DNA of 64,000 bases from contig NZ_KB217478.1 of NCBI RefSeq assembly GCF_000331305.1, positions 614,904 to 678,903 of the forward strand, in the 5' to 3' direction. Source of the DNA: Calothrix sp. PCC 7103. Lineage in GTDB: Bacteria > Cyanobacteriota > Cyanobacteriia > Cyanobacteriales > Nostocaceae. The position numbers and the translations under genes were made by a program. Shown here one piece after another: positions 38,293 through 47,588 of this stretch (position 1 is its first letter; each line of letters starts with the position of its first letter). The notes below the pieces were generated by a model, which had not been told where the DNA came from, searched no databases, and saw only the letters and a program-made list of their open reading frames with translations.

Positions 38293-39062
38293 TCATCGAC
38301 ATCGGGCGAAAATTGACGTTCTGCCTCACCTACAATTTGTGCGCCTGATTCACCTAAAACCTTTGAATAAAATAGACCTGCCAATATTGCACCTAAAATT
38401 GGAGCTACCCAAAACAGCCATACTTGTTTAAACATTTCTACACCAGCAAAAAGCGCCGGACCAGTACTACGAGCAGGATTAACTGATGTATTCGTTATGG
38501 GTATGCTAATTAAATGAATTAGTGTTAGTGCCAAACCAATAGCAATTGGTGCAAAGCCCTTTGGCGCGCGACCATCTGTTGCACCTAAAATCACAATTAA
38601 AAAAATGAAGGTAAGTACAACCTCTGTAATGAAACTAGCAACCAGTGAATAGCCTCCCGGAGAATGTAATCCAAAACCATTCGTCGCTAATGGATTTGAC
38701 CCAGAGAGCGTAAATCCTGGTTTGCCACTGGCAATTAAATAAACAAGACCTGCGGCTAATATTGCTCCCAATACCTGAGCAATAATGTATGGAAGTAATT
38801 CGGCGCCAGGAAAACGCTTTCCTGACCAAAGGCCAAATGATACGGCAGGGTTAAAATGGGCGCCAGAAATATGACCAACTGCGTAAGCCATAATTAGCAC
38901 TGTTAGCCCAAAAGCCAGAGCCACACCTACAAAGCCGATTCCTAATTGATTGACTTTCGCATCTGGAAATGCTGCTGCAAAAACAGCACTTCCGCATCCA
39001 CCGAAAACTAAAACAAATGTCCCAATGAATTCTGCAATGCATCGCGTAATAAGTGATACCAT
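38277..39062 (-). CDS. aqpZ: Aquaporin Z-type water channel
   Basis: 261 residues from ATG at 39062, preceded by AAGGAAAT; an in-frame extension to 39116 is unlikely. Six membrane helices and both half-helix NPA motifs are present ([14 protein letters not shown] and [16 protein letters not shown]). The N-terminus [21 protein letters not shown] is typical of AqpZ. It mediates rapid water flow and osmotic adjustment across the plasma membrane. The C-terminal tail is polar and ends DVDDYSRR. Stands alone, convergent with gene remnants. Confidence 0.93.
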   Translation of the reverse strand: MVSLITRCIAEFIGTFVLVFGGCGSAVFAAAFPDAKVNQLGIGFVGVALAFGLTVLIMAYAVGHISGAHFNPAVSFGLWSGKRFPGAELLPYIIAQVLGAILAAGLVYLIASGKPGFTLSGSNPLATNGFGLHSPGGYSLVASFITEVVLTFIFLIVILGATDGRAPKGFAPIAIGLALTLIHLISIPITNTSVNPARSTGPALFAGVEMFKQVWLFWVAPILGAILAGLFYSKVLGESGAQIVGEAERQFSPDVDDYSRR

Positions 39063-39239
39063 AAATATTTCCTTGCTGCCTCCAAATACATAATTATCGC
39101 ATGGTGCCGACACCATGATATCTGCTTGCCAAGTTTATTTGCTTTGTGTCCTCAAAGTATGAGAAAAAGGGCGTTGAAACGTACATAAATTGAGCAAGAA
39201 AAAGTCCGACTATACTAGTCAATGATGTAGACTGCAATT

Positions 39240-39656
39240 TTATTCGCCGCCATCGCTGAAAATAATGTTATCGCTACGAATCCAACCAATTGCTCCCGAT
39301 CTTGGGAATTTTACTCGACACCAGTTACGGTTACGACCACCTCTATCTTGGTCTTGAACGCATTGTAAGTTTTTGACGCGATCGCCACCTAAACCATAGC
39401 CCTTAGTACCCGAGTTGATAGTTGGTCTTGTGCGTAGGTTAATTCTTCTTGACCGTCCTCCAGCTAGCGTCACCCAATTAGATCTAGCGATAAGATAAGG
39501 TTGGTTTAACTGCTTTATAACAGAAGGGTTTGAGGGTCTAGAAACATTATTTATTTCTTGCACTTGTTCGTAAGAAACATTTGCTTTCACCGGAAAAGTC
39601 GCAACAAATGATGCTAAAGAGACAACAGTAGTGACAAGTAATATTTTAATTTTCAT
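39240..39656 (-). CDS. Exported SH3-like-domain protein
   Basis: A 138-residue protein with a signal peptide (MKIKILLVTTVVSLASFVATFPVKA). The mature C-terminal part (GGRSRRINLRTRPTINSGTKGYGLGGDRVKNLQCVQDQDRGGRNRNWCRVKFPRSGAIGWIRSDNI) is a bacterial SH3-like domain with two cysteines, a fold often binding cell-wall peptides. It contains one of the two HIP1 octamers found outside the 41-47 kb block. The upstream element at 39883-39910 is shared with two other exported-protein genes. Confidence 0.75.
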   Translation of the reverse strand: MKIKILLVTTVVSLASFVATFPVKANVSYEQVQEINNVSRPSNPSVIKQLNQPYLIARSNWVTLAGGRSRRINLRTRPTINSGTKGYGLGGDRVKNLQCVQDQDRGGRNRNWCRVKFPRSGAIGWIRSDNIIFSDGGE

Positions 39657-40312
39657 GATTTTTTACCTAAATAAATATTGACAAATTCAAACTCAGCTAC
39701 CCTTGTATTAACGCATATTTTAATCTGAAATAAAGACAGAATTGAGCAAACAGAAGCACAGTTTTTATTGCTAGCTTGTTGTCGGATTTGCTCCTTAAGC
39801 TTATCCCATACTGGAAAAAACAGAGGATAAAAACCTGAAAATTTTTAGACATGTTTACATCTACCATGTTTCTTTCTTTATCTCAAGTGCAGATAAATCA
39901 GTTAATATACTTTCCGCCAAAGTAGCTATAAAGCACTACCATCATTAGACTTATCTGAAAATTAGGTTATAAATTTATTTTGCTTGACAAGCTTTTGTAC
40001 TAATTTTTTATACTAAATTTTTTAATAAGTTTATTTTTTTTATTTTTATTGTCGAAAAATATTGTTTTATTTCGTTGTGATCAAAGACACATCATTTAAA
40101 TCAATTAAGAAGTAAACTATTTTAGTCCAAACCTCATGTAAATCATTTAAGGTGAGAATATCACTTAGAAAATCTGACTGTTTCAGGCACTTCACGCAGA
40201 CTATAATCCATTGAGACAAGTAGAAAAAAGCAAAAAATCGAAGCATGTTTTTTCGATTACTTCGATTACATTTATATATCTATAATTTTTTTATTTTTTA
40301 AATCAACCTCTT
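39657..40312. other. AT-rich intergenic region
   Basis: About 655 bases. It carries the shared upstream element at 39883-39910; a TTGACAAG stretch near 39983 may correspond to the second shared block. No gene, tRNA or strong terminator was recognised. Confidence 0.35.
39883..39910 (-). promoter_or_regulatory. Shared upstream element, copy 3
   Basis: On the minus strand: TTAACTGATTTATCTGCACT followed by TGA, matching copies at 25250-25283 and 27835-27867. It lies about 230 bp upstream of the SH3-like exported protein gene. Confidence 0.45.
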
Positions 40313-40477
40313 ATGATAAACTCACTATTAGTTTTTAATGGTTTTGTAAAAAAACAAAATCCTAATTTAGCGGAACATGAAGCAATTAACCACAATAATT
40401 ATTTCAAAACTGAAAAGCAAACACTAGATTCAATGTCGCTTCCAGAGGCAGTCAAAGATTTAGGGACTTCCAAATAA
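40313..40477 (+). CDS. Small ORF whose end is supplied by an inserted MITE
   Basis: A 54-codon frame (MINSLLVFNGFVKKQNPNLAEHE...SLPEAVKDLGTSK). The final codons and stop come from the inverted-repeat element starting at 40463. Joining the flanks without the element gives AVKDLMKLKNW-stop, a slightly longer natural end. No domain recognised and no strong ribosome-binding site; it could be a small gene or chance. Confidence 0.35.
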   Translation: MINSLLVFNGFVKKQNPNLAEHEAINHNNYFKTEKQTLDSMSLPEAVKDLGTSK

Positions 40478-40587
40478 AAAAAAATCTCCAATATCTTCTT
40501 GTGGAATGGGCATCCTGCCCGTTCATTTAAAGAAGGTGGGCAAGGATGCCCACCCCACAAGATAGAGAATTAAATTTTGGAAGTCCC
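40463..40587. mobile_element. MITE-like element with GGGACTTCCAAA inverted repeats
   Basis: A 125-bp element with perfect 12-bp terminal inverted repeats GGGACTTCCAAA (40463-40474) and TTTGGAAGTCCC (40576-40587). It is flanked by the direct repeat TTA (40460-40462 and 40588-40590), a probable 3-bp target duplication. Inside are GGGCATCCTGCCC and GGTGGGCAAGGATGCCCACC palindromes, so it can fold into a compact hairpin set. No coding capacity. Confidence 0.75.
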
Positions 40588-40682
40588 TTAATGAAATTAA
40601 AAAACTGGTAATAAACAATAAATATATATTGATATTGAGAATAAACATGAAAAACAACAAGCAATTTCGTATCTCTGCCTGG

Positions 40683-40874
40683 TTAATCAGCAAGCAAAGC
40701 CAAGGCAGCAACTAAATACAAACGTTCCAACGATTTTGCATTTCGCAGACGAGAGCCTTCCAATTCAAAAGCGCATGATTTGCTATCGAGAAATAATTCC
40801 TCTACCTGAAATCTGACTTTCCTAGCTAAAGCAGTTGCCGAAGCCGTCAAATCCTTAGAATACAAACAAAGCAT
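40683..40874 (-). pseudogene. Transposase remnant (IS4-like)
   Basis: A short frame reads [48 protein letters not shown]-stop. The phrase (F/I)EELFLDSKS-x-AFELE...RLYLVAA-x-ALL is characteristic of IS4-type cyanobacterial transposases near their C-terminal half. No complete gene or inverted repeats are present. It sits at the left border of the HIP1-rich block, fitting an insertion or rearrangement scar. Confidence 0.6.
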
Positions 40875-40993
40875 TGTTCATTTCTGCACACAGCCTTGGG
40901 CGTCTCTAGCGACCCTCGCTGCTATGGATACAGCACTACTTTATCCCAATTAAAGCAAAAGTTACAACTCTATACTTACGCTAGATAAAAAGT

Positions 40994-43015
40994 ATGAAAA
41001 CTCACCTCCTGACCCTCGCTAGTGTCCTGATACCATTCTTCAGCATGAGCGCACCTGCCCAAAGCCAGCCCCCAGCAAAAGCTATCAGTGGCAAGGTAGT
41101 CAAATGTCCTATGCCTTTAGCTGCCAACGAAGTCGATGGTAAAACTGTGATTTGTGGGCAAATCAAAGTACCAGAAAACTGGAACAAACCTAACGGTAAA
41201 CTCATCACCCTCACCTACGCCCGCAAGATGTCCTTCAATCAATCGGCGATCGCTGATCCAATTATCTTCTTTGCAGGTGGTCCGGGTGGTTCAGTACTAG
41301 CTTACCAAGGCAGTTCAAGTTTTGATTTTAGCTTTCTACGCCAAACCCGCGATGTTATCGTTTGGGATCAACGAGGCAATCGTTACAGTGAAGATTTGCG
41401 CTGCCCCCAAAATGTACAGGTACCAAATGCTGCCGCTATAGATGCTGCCCTGAAGAAATTAGGGGAACCCAAATTCACGGTCAGGAGTAACCCCGAAGCA
41501 ATACTCGCCTGGACTCGCCAGGTTGAGGTAATTAGTGGAACGGCACGATGTACGGCTTACTTTAAGGCACAGGGACGAGATGTGTCTCAATATAATACCG
41601 CTAACACGGTGCGGGATGCGATCGCTCTGATGGATCATCTCAACTATCCTGTCTACAACCTGTTTGGGATTTCCTATGGTACTCAGGTGACACTGGCTAT
41701 TATGGATTATTACAAAAAAAATCCTAGTGCGAATTTGCCGCCGATCCGCAGTGCTGTGATTGATGGTGTTTACCCCCAAAACGTTTCCTCGGTAGAAGAA
41801 GCACTGACCGCCCCCTACAATATTTTGCGCGTCTTTACTGACTGTGAGGCGGATACAGTCTGCGGTGCTGCATATCCCCAGATTAAACAGCGCACCATCG
41901 ACCTACTAGCCCGCCTGGAAGCATCACCAATCAAGGATAAGCGGGGGAAAGCGATTGCCCTGAAGGATGTGGTCGAAGTTCTCCATACCGCTGTTCAACT
42001 ACAACCGGAGCTAATTCCCTATCTGCCGCGTCTGGTGAATGAGTTGGCACAGGGTCAAACCGCCACCTATGCTGTATTACGGGAGATAATTGGGGGGCAG
42101 GTGACTATACTGCCAAAAACCTCTGAAGCGACAAATGGGGTAGCAAGTAACCCACTTAACCCAATTACATCGGAGACAACAGCACTGGCAGCAGACCTAC
42201 GGGCGATTGCTAATCGGCTCGATAGGCTGGGTAAGACAACCAGTAACTTGGCAGGGGCAATTGAGGAGGCGAAGACCCTATCACGGCTGTATATTGGTGT
42301 GCTTAACCGTTATTTGATTGATAGCAGCCCAGAAGAGCGCAATAAATTCTCTGACACTGTAATCAACTTTTTTGCCAGCTATCCAGAACAGCAAAACCGA
42401 GCAGGATTACTGAGGCTCTCTAATACCTTGACAGGAATTGTCGCTGGGGAATTGAGCGCGATCACTAATCAGATGAGTGAAGCAGAAGTGCGTACCGTTT
42501 GGCGTTCCTTAACAGATGATAAAGTTCTCCAACGCCTGCAAACAATTGATGTGATGACCAATATGGTTGTCAAATGTAATGATCGCGGCGCGTCCTTCAA
42601 GATTGATCGAGCATTGCAAAGATACCGTGCCTTCCCTGCTCCACAACTGATTGATAGCCTAGAATTACCTGCCTACTATCAAGCTCGTTGCGAAATATTT
42701 GGATCAGCTGTGCCAGAGTATAGTGTCTTACCTCCCGTCAGTAGTGATTTGCCGACCCTAGTGATGAATGGAGGCAGAGACCATGCCACCCCAGTGGAAT
42801 ATGGAGAACTTGCCTTCAAAACCCTGAGCAACGCCAAGATAGTCACTGTTCCCATGACCGACCACGGTGTGGTGCGATATTCAAAATGTGCCAGGGACAT
42901 TGCCCACACCTTTTTTCTCTACCCAAACGCCAAGCTTGATACTTCCTGCGTCAAGGAATTCCGTCCCGTTTTTGTGTTGCCCAAAGACCCACTACCCCAG
43001 GCTAAGAAGCCGTAG
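40994..43015 (+). CDS. Secreted alpha/beta hydrolase, tripeptidyl-aminopeptidase (TAP)-like
   Basis: 673 residues with a signal peptide (LTLASVLIPFFSMSAPAQS). The alpha/beta hydrolase features are oxyanion loop FFAGGPGGS (about 93-100), WDQRGNRYS, nucleophile elbow FGISYGT with Ser near 227, and near the C-terminus GGRDHATPVEYGE (Asp) and TDHGVVRYSKCA (His). The C-terminal region matches the TAP-like domain of peptidase S33 enzymes that remove N-terminal peptides. The large insertion (residues ~280-560) is the lid. Three adjacent genes with similar base composition form a probable operon. The gene has two HIP1 octamers and no GGCGCC, unlike most of the window. Confidence 0.85.
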   Translation: MKTHLLTLASVLIPFFSMSAPAQSQPPAKAISGKVVKCPMPLAANEVDGKTVICGQIKVPENWNKPNGKLITLTYARKMSFNQSAIADPIIFFAGGPGGSVLAYQGSSSFDFSFLRQTRDVIVWDQRGNRYSEDLRCPQNVQVPNAAAIDAALKKLGEPKFTVRSNPEAILAWTRQVEVISGTARCTAYFKAQGRDVSQYNTANTVRDAIALMDHLNYPVYNLFGISYGTQVTLAIMDYYKKNPSANLPPIRSAVIDGVYPQNVSSVEEALTAPYNILRVFTDCEADTVCGAAYPQIKQRTIDLLARLEASPIKDKRGKAIALKDVVEVLHTAVQLQPELIPYLPRLVNELAQGQTATYAVLREIIGGQVTILPKTSEATNGVASNPLNPITSETTALAADLRAIANRLDRLGKTTSNLAGAIEEAKTLSRLYIGVLNRYLIDSSPEERNKFSDTVINFFASYPEQQNRAGLLRLSNTLTGIVAGELSAITNQMSEAEVRTVWRSLTDDKVLQRLQTIDVMTNMVVKCNDRGASFKIDRALQRYRAFPAPQLIDSLELPAYYQARCEIFGSAVPEYSVLPPVSSDLPTLVMNGGRDHATPVEYGELAFKTLSNAKIVTVPMTDHGVVRYSKCARDIAHTFFLYPNAKLDTSCVKEFRPVFVLPKDPLPQAKKP

Positions 43016-43072
43016 AAAAATAGCATTAGCCAATGTTTCTATCATTATAAATTAACCAAAAATGAATCAAAA

Positions 43073-44866
43073 ATGAATCAAAAACCTTTTCGATTTGTAA
43101 GTTTGTTGTTGGGATTGACATTTGCCCTCAGCATTGCCACCCATGTCCGTTCAGCACCCTCCCCAAAACCTCAGACAACGAGTCAAGCTGTCACTAATAC
43201 ACGCAGTTTTCCTCTGTCAGAGCCAAACTACACTAGCAAACGTATCCGGGATTTTAGCCCTTTTAGCGCAGCACTCACTAATTTTTCTGCCAAGCGGCGT
43301 AATGAGCTAGACAAGGAGTTACTAGAAGCCACCGTGCCGAAAATGCAACAAATGATGGCAAGTGGCAAACTCAGTGCTACTGAATTGGTGGTTTATTACC
43401 TCGATCGCATCCAGCGCTATGACATCAACAAACTCAACTCCGTCATGGAACTGAATCCTGATGCCCTGGAGATTGCCAAAAAACTTGACGATGAGCGCAA
43501 AGCCGGAAAGGTGAGGGGAGCTATGCACGGTATCCCAGTATTACTCAAAGACAATATTGCTACAGGCGATCGCCTACACACCACTGCCGGAGCCTACGCC
43601 CTTAAGGACTGGCGAGCCGACCGGGATGCGTTTTTGGTACAGCAGTTACGAAATGCCGGAGCTATTATTTTAGGGAAAGCTAACTTGTCAGAATGGGCAA
43701 ACTATCTTGACGAAAATATGCCCAGTGGGTTTAGTGCTCTGGGTGGTCAAACCCGTAACCCCTACGGAGCTTTTGACACCCTCGGTTCCAGTTCTGGTTC
43801 CGCCGTATCAGTTGCCGCTAACCTGACTGCTGTCAGTGTAGGCAGCGAAACCCAAGGCTCAATTGTACAACCATCAAGAAAAAATAATGTAGTGGGGCTA
43901 AAACCCAGTTACGGGTTAGTCAGTGGCGATTATATAATTCCTCTGACCGCCTGGGTTGATATGCCAGGTCCAATTGGTCGCACCGTAACCGATGTTGCAA
44001 CCTTGCTCACTGCTATGGCTGGCAATAACTCAAAGGTAGATGCGAAGGTTACTGCCCTAGCAAAAACAGACTTTACCCAGTTTCTCTCTCTGGATGCCGC
44101 CCGTAAGCTTCGGGTTGGGGTAGTAATTTTTGGCAAGGATGACGAGGAGGCATTTATCAAGAACATCTTGACGACACAACCACAACTGTCAGAATCTGAG
44201 ATCAAGCTGCTGCCCCAGTATGCAGCACAACTGTACGCCGCGAAAAATCAGCAAGTCCAACCAGCGATCGCTGCCCTCCGCAAGCAAAAAATCAAGGTAG
44301 TAGAAATTGTCGCTAGCAAACTGCCAAAGGAGAACCTAACCCAGGTTTCAACCCCAGATTTGGAATACAACTTTAAAAACGACCTGAATAGCTTTTTAGC
44401 TAAAGCCAAAGGTGTACCTGTAGACTCTTTGTCTAAGATTATCGAGATCAATAAAGCTGACTCCAGCAATCGGGTTCCCTATGGGCAAAGATCAATTGAA
44501 AGCTCCCAAAACACAGTCATTACTGCCGAAGAATATGCTGCTAGACAAGCAAGCCTGAAAAATACGGCAACCAATAGTTTAAATCAGCTACTGAAAACAA
44601 ACAATATCAGTGTGTTAGTTGTACCCGTTGATACTATGTTTGCTCACTCAACATCGGGCTTTCCTGCTTTGACAGTACCCAGTAGCTTTTCTCCACAAGG
44701 AGAACCTGAAGGTATCAAGTTTGTAGGTCGGTATCTGGGAGAACCAGACATATTGGCAGTAGGCTACGCCTATGAACAGGCAACTCGTATCCGTAGGACT
44801 CCTAACCTGGAAGCAACCATCGCCACATTTACGAAGCTCAATAACTCTGTGCCGAGCATTCGTTAG
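43073..44866 (+). CDS. Secreted amidase (amidase-signature family)
   Basis: A 597-residue protein with a signal peptide (VSLLLGLTFALSIATHVRSA). The amidase signature core has Lys159 in GIPVLLKDNIATGD, the serine-rich loop TLGSSSGSAVSVAANL (cis-Ser around 240) and the catalytic-Ser motif GSETQGSIVQPS (Ser263). The triad is complete. Length exceeds cytosolic amidases because of the signal region and inserts. It hydrolyses amide bonds of unknown substrates outside the cytoplasm. It lies 57 bp after one TAP-like hydrolase gene and is followed 77 bp later by another, suggesting a secreted peptide/amide scavenging cassette. Confidence 0.88.
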   Translation: MNQKPFRFVSLLLGLTFALSIATHVRSAPSPKPQTTSQAVTNTRSFPLSEPNYTSKRIRDFSPFSAALTNFSAKRRNELDKELLEATVPKMQQMMASGKLSATELVVYYLDRIQRYDINKLNSVMELNPDALEIAKKLDDERKAGKVRGAMHGIPVLLKDNIATGDRLHTTAGAYALKDWRADRDAFLVQQLRNAGAIILGKANLSEWANYLDENMPSGFSALGGQTRNPYGAFDTLGSSSGSAVSVAANLTAVSVGSETQGSIVQPSRKNNVVGLKPSYGLVSGDYIIPLTAWVDMPGPIGRTVTDVATLLTAMAGNNSKVDAKVTALAKTDFTQFLSLDAARKLRVGVVIFGKDDEEAFIKNILTTQPQLSESEIKLLPQYAAQLYAAKNQQVQPAIAALRKQKIKVVEIVASKLPKENLTQVSTPDLEYNFKNDLNSFLAKAKGVPVDSLSKIIEINKADSSNRVPYGQRSIESSQNTVITAEEYAARQASLKNTATNSLNQLLKTNNISVLVVPVDTMFAHSTSGFPALTVPSSFSPQGEPEGIKFVGRYLGEPDILAVGYAYEQATRIRRTPNLEATIATFTKLNNSVPSIR

Positions 44867-44943
44867 CTGCACAGGTCTTGGTCAACAGATCAAAAATCCC
44901 CAGCAAAGACATTTGTAAATATCCTACTATCGCCATCTTGACT

Positions 44944-46917
44944 ATGAAAATAAAAACTTGGCAATTGTTCAGTCTGCTGTTTGCATTTGCGATCGCTTTT
45001 CCCATTAAAGATTCTTCCTCAGTGGTTGCCCAGGATTCATCCTTGAAATCCTCTGTTCCCCGCACCACTAAAATTCCTTGCCCAGTGCCGCCAGATCCTG
45101 AAGAAGTCGAAGGTAAAACCATTATTTGCGGTGTCGTCGCTGTTCCCGAAGATTACAGCAAGCCAACGGGGAGACAAGTAGAGTTAACCTATACGCTACT
45201 GCGGAGTAAAAGCCTTTCACCCCAGCCTGATCCTGTCGTCGTTTTACATGGTGGTCCCGGTGGCAGTGATATATCAGCATTATCATTCATGATTCCCCTG
45301 TACACGCAACAGCGCCAGAGCCGTGATGTTATTTTGTTTGACCAACGTGGCTCCCAATATTCTGGGGATTTGGCTTGTTCCCCCACGGCTTTTATCCTGG
45401 AAAAAGTGATTAATGCGCCTGGTAATGAATTGGCCAAAAAATATGCAGCCTTTGCTCAAAAATTCAAAGATCCAATTGTTGATCCCGACGGTCAAGCTCT
45501 CGCTGTTTATGCGCTGTGTCATAGCATTCTCAAAGGTTATGGAGCTGACCTCAACCAGTACAACACCACAAATAATGCCAGAGATGTGGTGACTTTGGCT
45601 TCTGCCCTGGGCTATGACAAAATTAATCTCTACGGTATTTCCTATGGCACGTACCTGGGGATGCGAGTCATGCGCGACCATCCACAGCGTATCCGTAGTG
45701 TTGTTCTAGATTCGACCATCCCACCCCAAGTTAAAAAGTACGAAGCTGTTGTTAGAGATTTGGAAGTGTCAACGTTGAATTTGATTGAGGATTGCCAGCA
45801 GGATAAAGCTTGCAATGAAGCTTATCCCAATCTCAAGGCACGCACGATCGCTTTATTAAAGGCACTAGACAAAAAACCAATTCCCATACCATCTACTGAT
45901 AAAAACAAGCCATCAGAAAGTGTCACGGTACAGGCATTTGAGGCTTTAATTCGCAAGATGAATCAGGACTATAGAATCTCCGAGTATCTACCCCTGATTG
46001 TGGCGGAATTGGAGAAGGGCGTGACCACTACCTATGTAGGTGTTGTCTCTGGCAAAATTTTCACTACACCCGCACCGAAGACAATCCCCATTGGTGCGCC
46101 TCAAGAACTAATGGCTAAAGGTGATGAATTGAGAAAGCAAGCCCGCAAGCTATTGTCCGAGAGGGCTAAATTTTTGGAATCGAGACGACCTTCCCAACAA
46201 TGGGTCAAACAAGTGCTGAATGTCATTGACAGCTTGCCGGAAAAGGAACGCACCGTTACTCGTGGTAATTTCTATGGTGTAGGCTACCAAAGCGGAATGC
46301 CACGCGATCGCAAAACGTTGATTGCCACAATTGCGGAAATCTTCCCTAAATCGCAGGTTGAGGCTCTAACCAAGCCCCTACAAACCAAGACGGATACGGA
46401 AATTCGTCATATTTATGAGGTGATCGGCACCATTTTCCGTGAAGCCAAACTGCTGGATAATGGAACACCAGGTGGCACATTTCGGAGTTTTGACTGCCAA
46501 GATTTGCTTCCCTCTAGCAACCCGGCTCAGACTGAAGCCAACGCCAAGCAAATGGAAATGCCAGAGTTAGGGCGATCAAATTTAAAAGCTGCTAGGCAAG
46601 CATATGCCCTCTGTAAATCTTGGCAAGTTGAGCCTGCCCCAACTAGCAACAGCGAAGTGGTAAAAAGCACAATTCCCACCCTAGTACTTCAGGGGCGTTA
46701 TGATATCCAAACTAATTCTACAGTTGGCAAACAGGCGATGGCGGGATTAACCAATGGCACCTATTTAGAATTTCCCAAGGCAGGACATGGTGTGCTGCTC
46801 TTTTCCCAGTGTGCGAAGGATGTTGGAGCTGCTTTTGTGAATAATCCCTCTCGTCCTCCCAATGCAGAATGTAGGGAAACTTTGAAACCTAAGTTTGTAC
46901 TGCCACCTGTAAAATAA
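44944..46917 (+). CDS. Secreted alpha/beta hydrolase, TAP-like, paralogue of 40994-43015
   Basis: 657 residues from ATG at 44944; an upstream in-frame start at 44878 would add 22 residues before the signal peptide and is unlikely. Signal peptide IKTWQLFSLLFAFAIAFPIKDSSSVVA. The same landmarks as its neighbour appear in order: VVLHGGPGGS, FDQRGSQYS, nucleophile elbow YGISYGTYLG, QGRYDIQTNS and AGHGVLLFSQCAKD. The two hydrolases share layout but are clearly diverged, so the duplication is old. It has two HIP1 octamers and no GGCGCC. Confidence 0.85.
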   Translation: MKIKTWQLFSLLFAFAIAFPIKDSSSVVAQDSSLKSSVPRTTKIPCPVPPDPEEVEGKTIICGVVAVPEDYSKPTGRQVELTYTLLRSKSLSPQPDPVVVLHGGPGGSDISALSFMIPLYTQQRQSRDVILFDQRGSQYSGDLACSPTAFILEKVINAPGNELAKKYAAFAQKFKDPIVDPDGQALAVYALCHSILKGYGADLNQYNTTNNARDVVTLASALGYDKINLYGISYGTYLGMRVMRDHPQRIRSVVLDSTIPPQVKKYEAVVRDLEVSTLNLIEDCQQDKACNEAYPNLKARTIALLKALDKKPIPIPSTDKNKPSESVTVQAFEALIRKMNQDYRISEYLPLIVAELEKGVTTTYVGVVSGKIFTTPAPKTIPIGAPQELMAKGDELRKQARKLLSERAKFLESRRPSQQWVKQVLNVIDSLPEKERTVTRGNFYGVGYQSGMPRDRKTLIATIAEIFPKSQVEALTKPLQTKTDTEIRHIYEVIGTIFREAKLLDNGTPGGTFRSFDCQDLLPSSNPAQTEANAKQMEMPELGRSNLKAARQAYALCKSWQVEPAPTSNSEVVKSTIPTLVLQGRYDIQTNSTVGKQAMAGLTNGTYLEFPKAGHGVLLFSQCAKDVGAAFVNNPSRPPNAECRETLKPKFVLPPVK

Positions 46918-46960
46918 ACCTAATCCTTGAGTGGGCCCACTAACGTTCAGCTAATAATAA

Positions 46961-47293
46961 TTCTCCGGTTTTTCGCTACTCCATTCCGTAAATGTGTTTG
47001 CTGGTGCGCCACCCGTAGCGATCGCGTTCCAACTGTTTAGCACCTTTCTGTTTGGTTTGGTGTTTGGACTAATGATGCTTAAACTTAACCACATCCTGCC
47101 CTTGATTCTGTTTCACTGGTTCTGGGATTTTGCCCTATTCGCTGCTCCCATTGTTAGTTCACAGGTTGCCACCACAGTTTCACGGACTAGCACTGCGATT
47201 TACCCGATTGAAATCATTGTTGGTGTGCTGTTGTGGCTCAATCTGCGAAAACAACAAAATACCATTTTAGACAAGATAGCAATTACGTCTTAG
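46961..47293 (+). pseudogene. C-terminal remnant of a CPBP-family intramembrane protease
   Basis: The frame is open from just after an in-frame TAA (46958-46960): FSGFSLLHSVNVFAGAPPVAIAFQLFSTFLFGLVFGLMMLKLNHILPLILFHWFWDFALF. This matches the last half of CPBP (CAAX-protease-like) membrane proteins, with the FALLHxxN-type and HxxxD motifs as SLLHSVN and FHWFWDF. The N-terminal half, including the EExxxR motif, is missing. A GTG at 46994 could start a 99-residue product, but a truncated gene is more likely. It contains a HIP1 octamer and lies at the right end of the HIP1-rich block. Confidence 0.65.
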
Positions 47294-47588
47294 CAGATTG
47301 CTGTGTAGGAAGAACAGTTGTTGATTGTTGGGTTTGGGCAGTCCCTGCAAATCATGATCTGGCTACTGTTGGATAGTTTTGTGCTGTGGTTCTTGCGGCA
47401 AGCCCTAATTCGTAACAGGAGGCACTGCAAGCCTATCATACCAATGCTTTTACCTTGGAGCGAATGCTTAAGTAAGTGCCATTCATGTCTACTATCTGTG
47501 AAGCACCATCTCTAACATCCCTACCCCTGGCGCCTTCAAAAAAACCAAGCGAAAATAGAATTTGGTACAGTTGAATGGTGGGGGCAGT
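47294..47588. other. Degraded coding fragments before the WGR gene
   Basis: Short broken frames read LLIVGFGQSLQIMIWLLLDSFVLWFLRQALIRNR and, after a frame change, EALQAYHTNAFTLERMLK-stop (about 47420-47475). They look like gene debris but I cannot name a family. The first GGCGCC after the HIP1 block is at about 47529, so the block boundary probably falls here. The WGR gene promoter should be near 47500-47588. Confidence 0.4.

Noticed and set aside
38189-38431. Plus-strand 80-codon frame
   Set aside because: Mostly antisense to the aquaporin gene; only the first part in another frame shows real similarity, to a CHAT gene, and is listed as a remnant.
45283-45681. Minus-strand 132-codon frame inside the second TAP-like hydrolase
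   Set aside because: Shadow of a gene with complete motifs on the plus strand.
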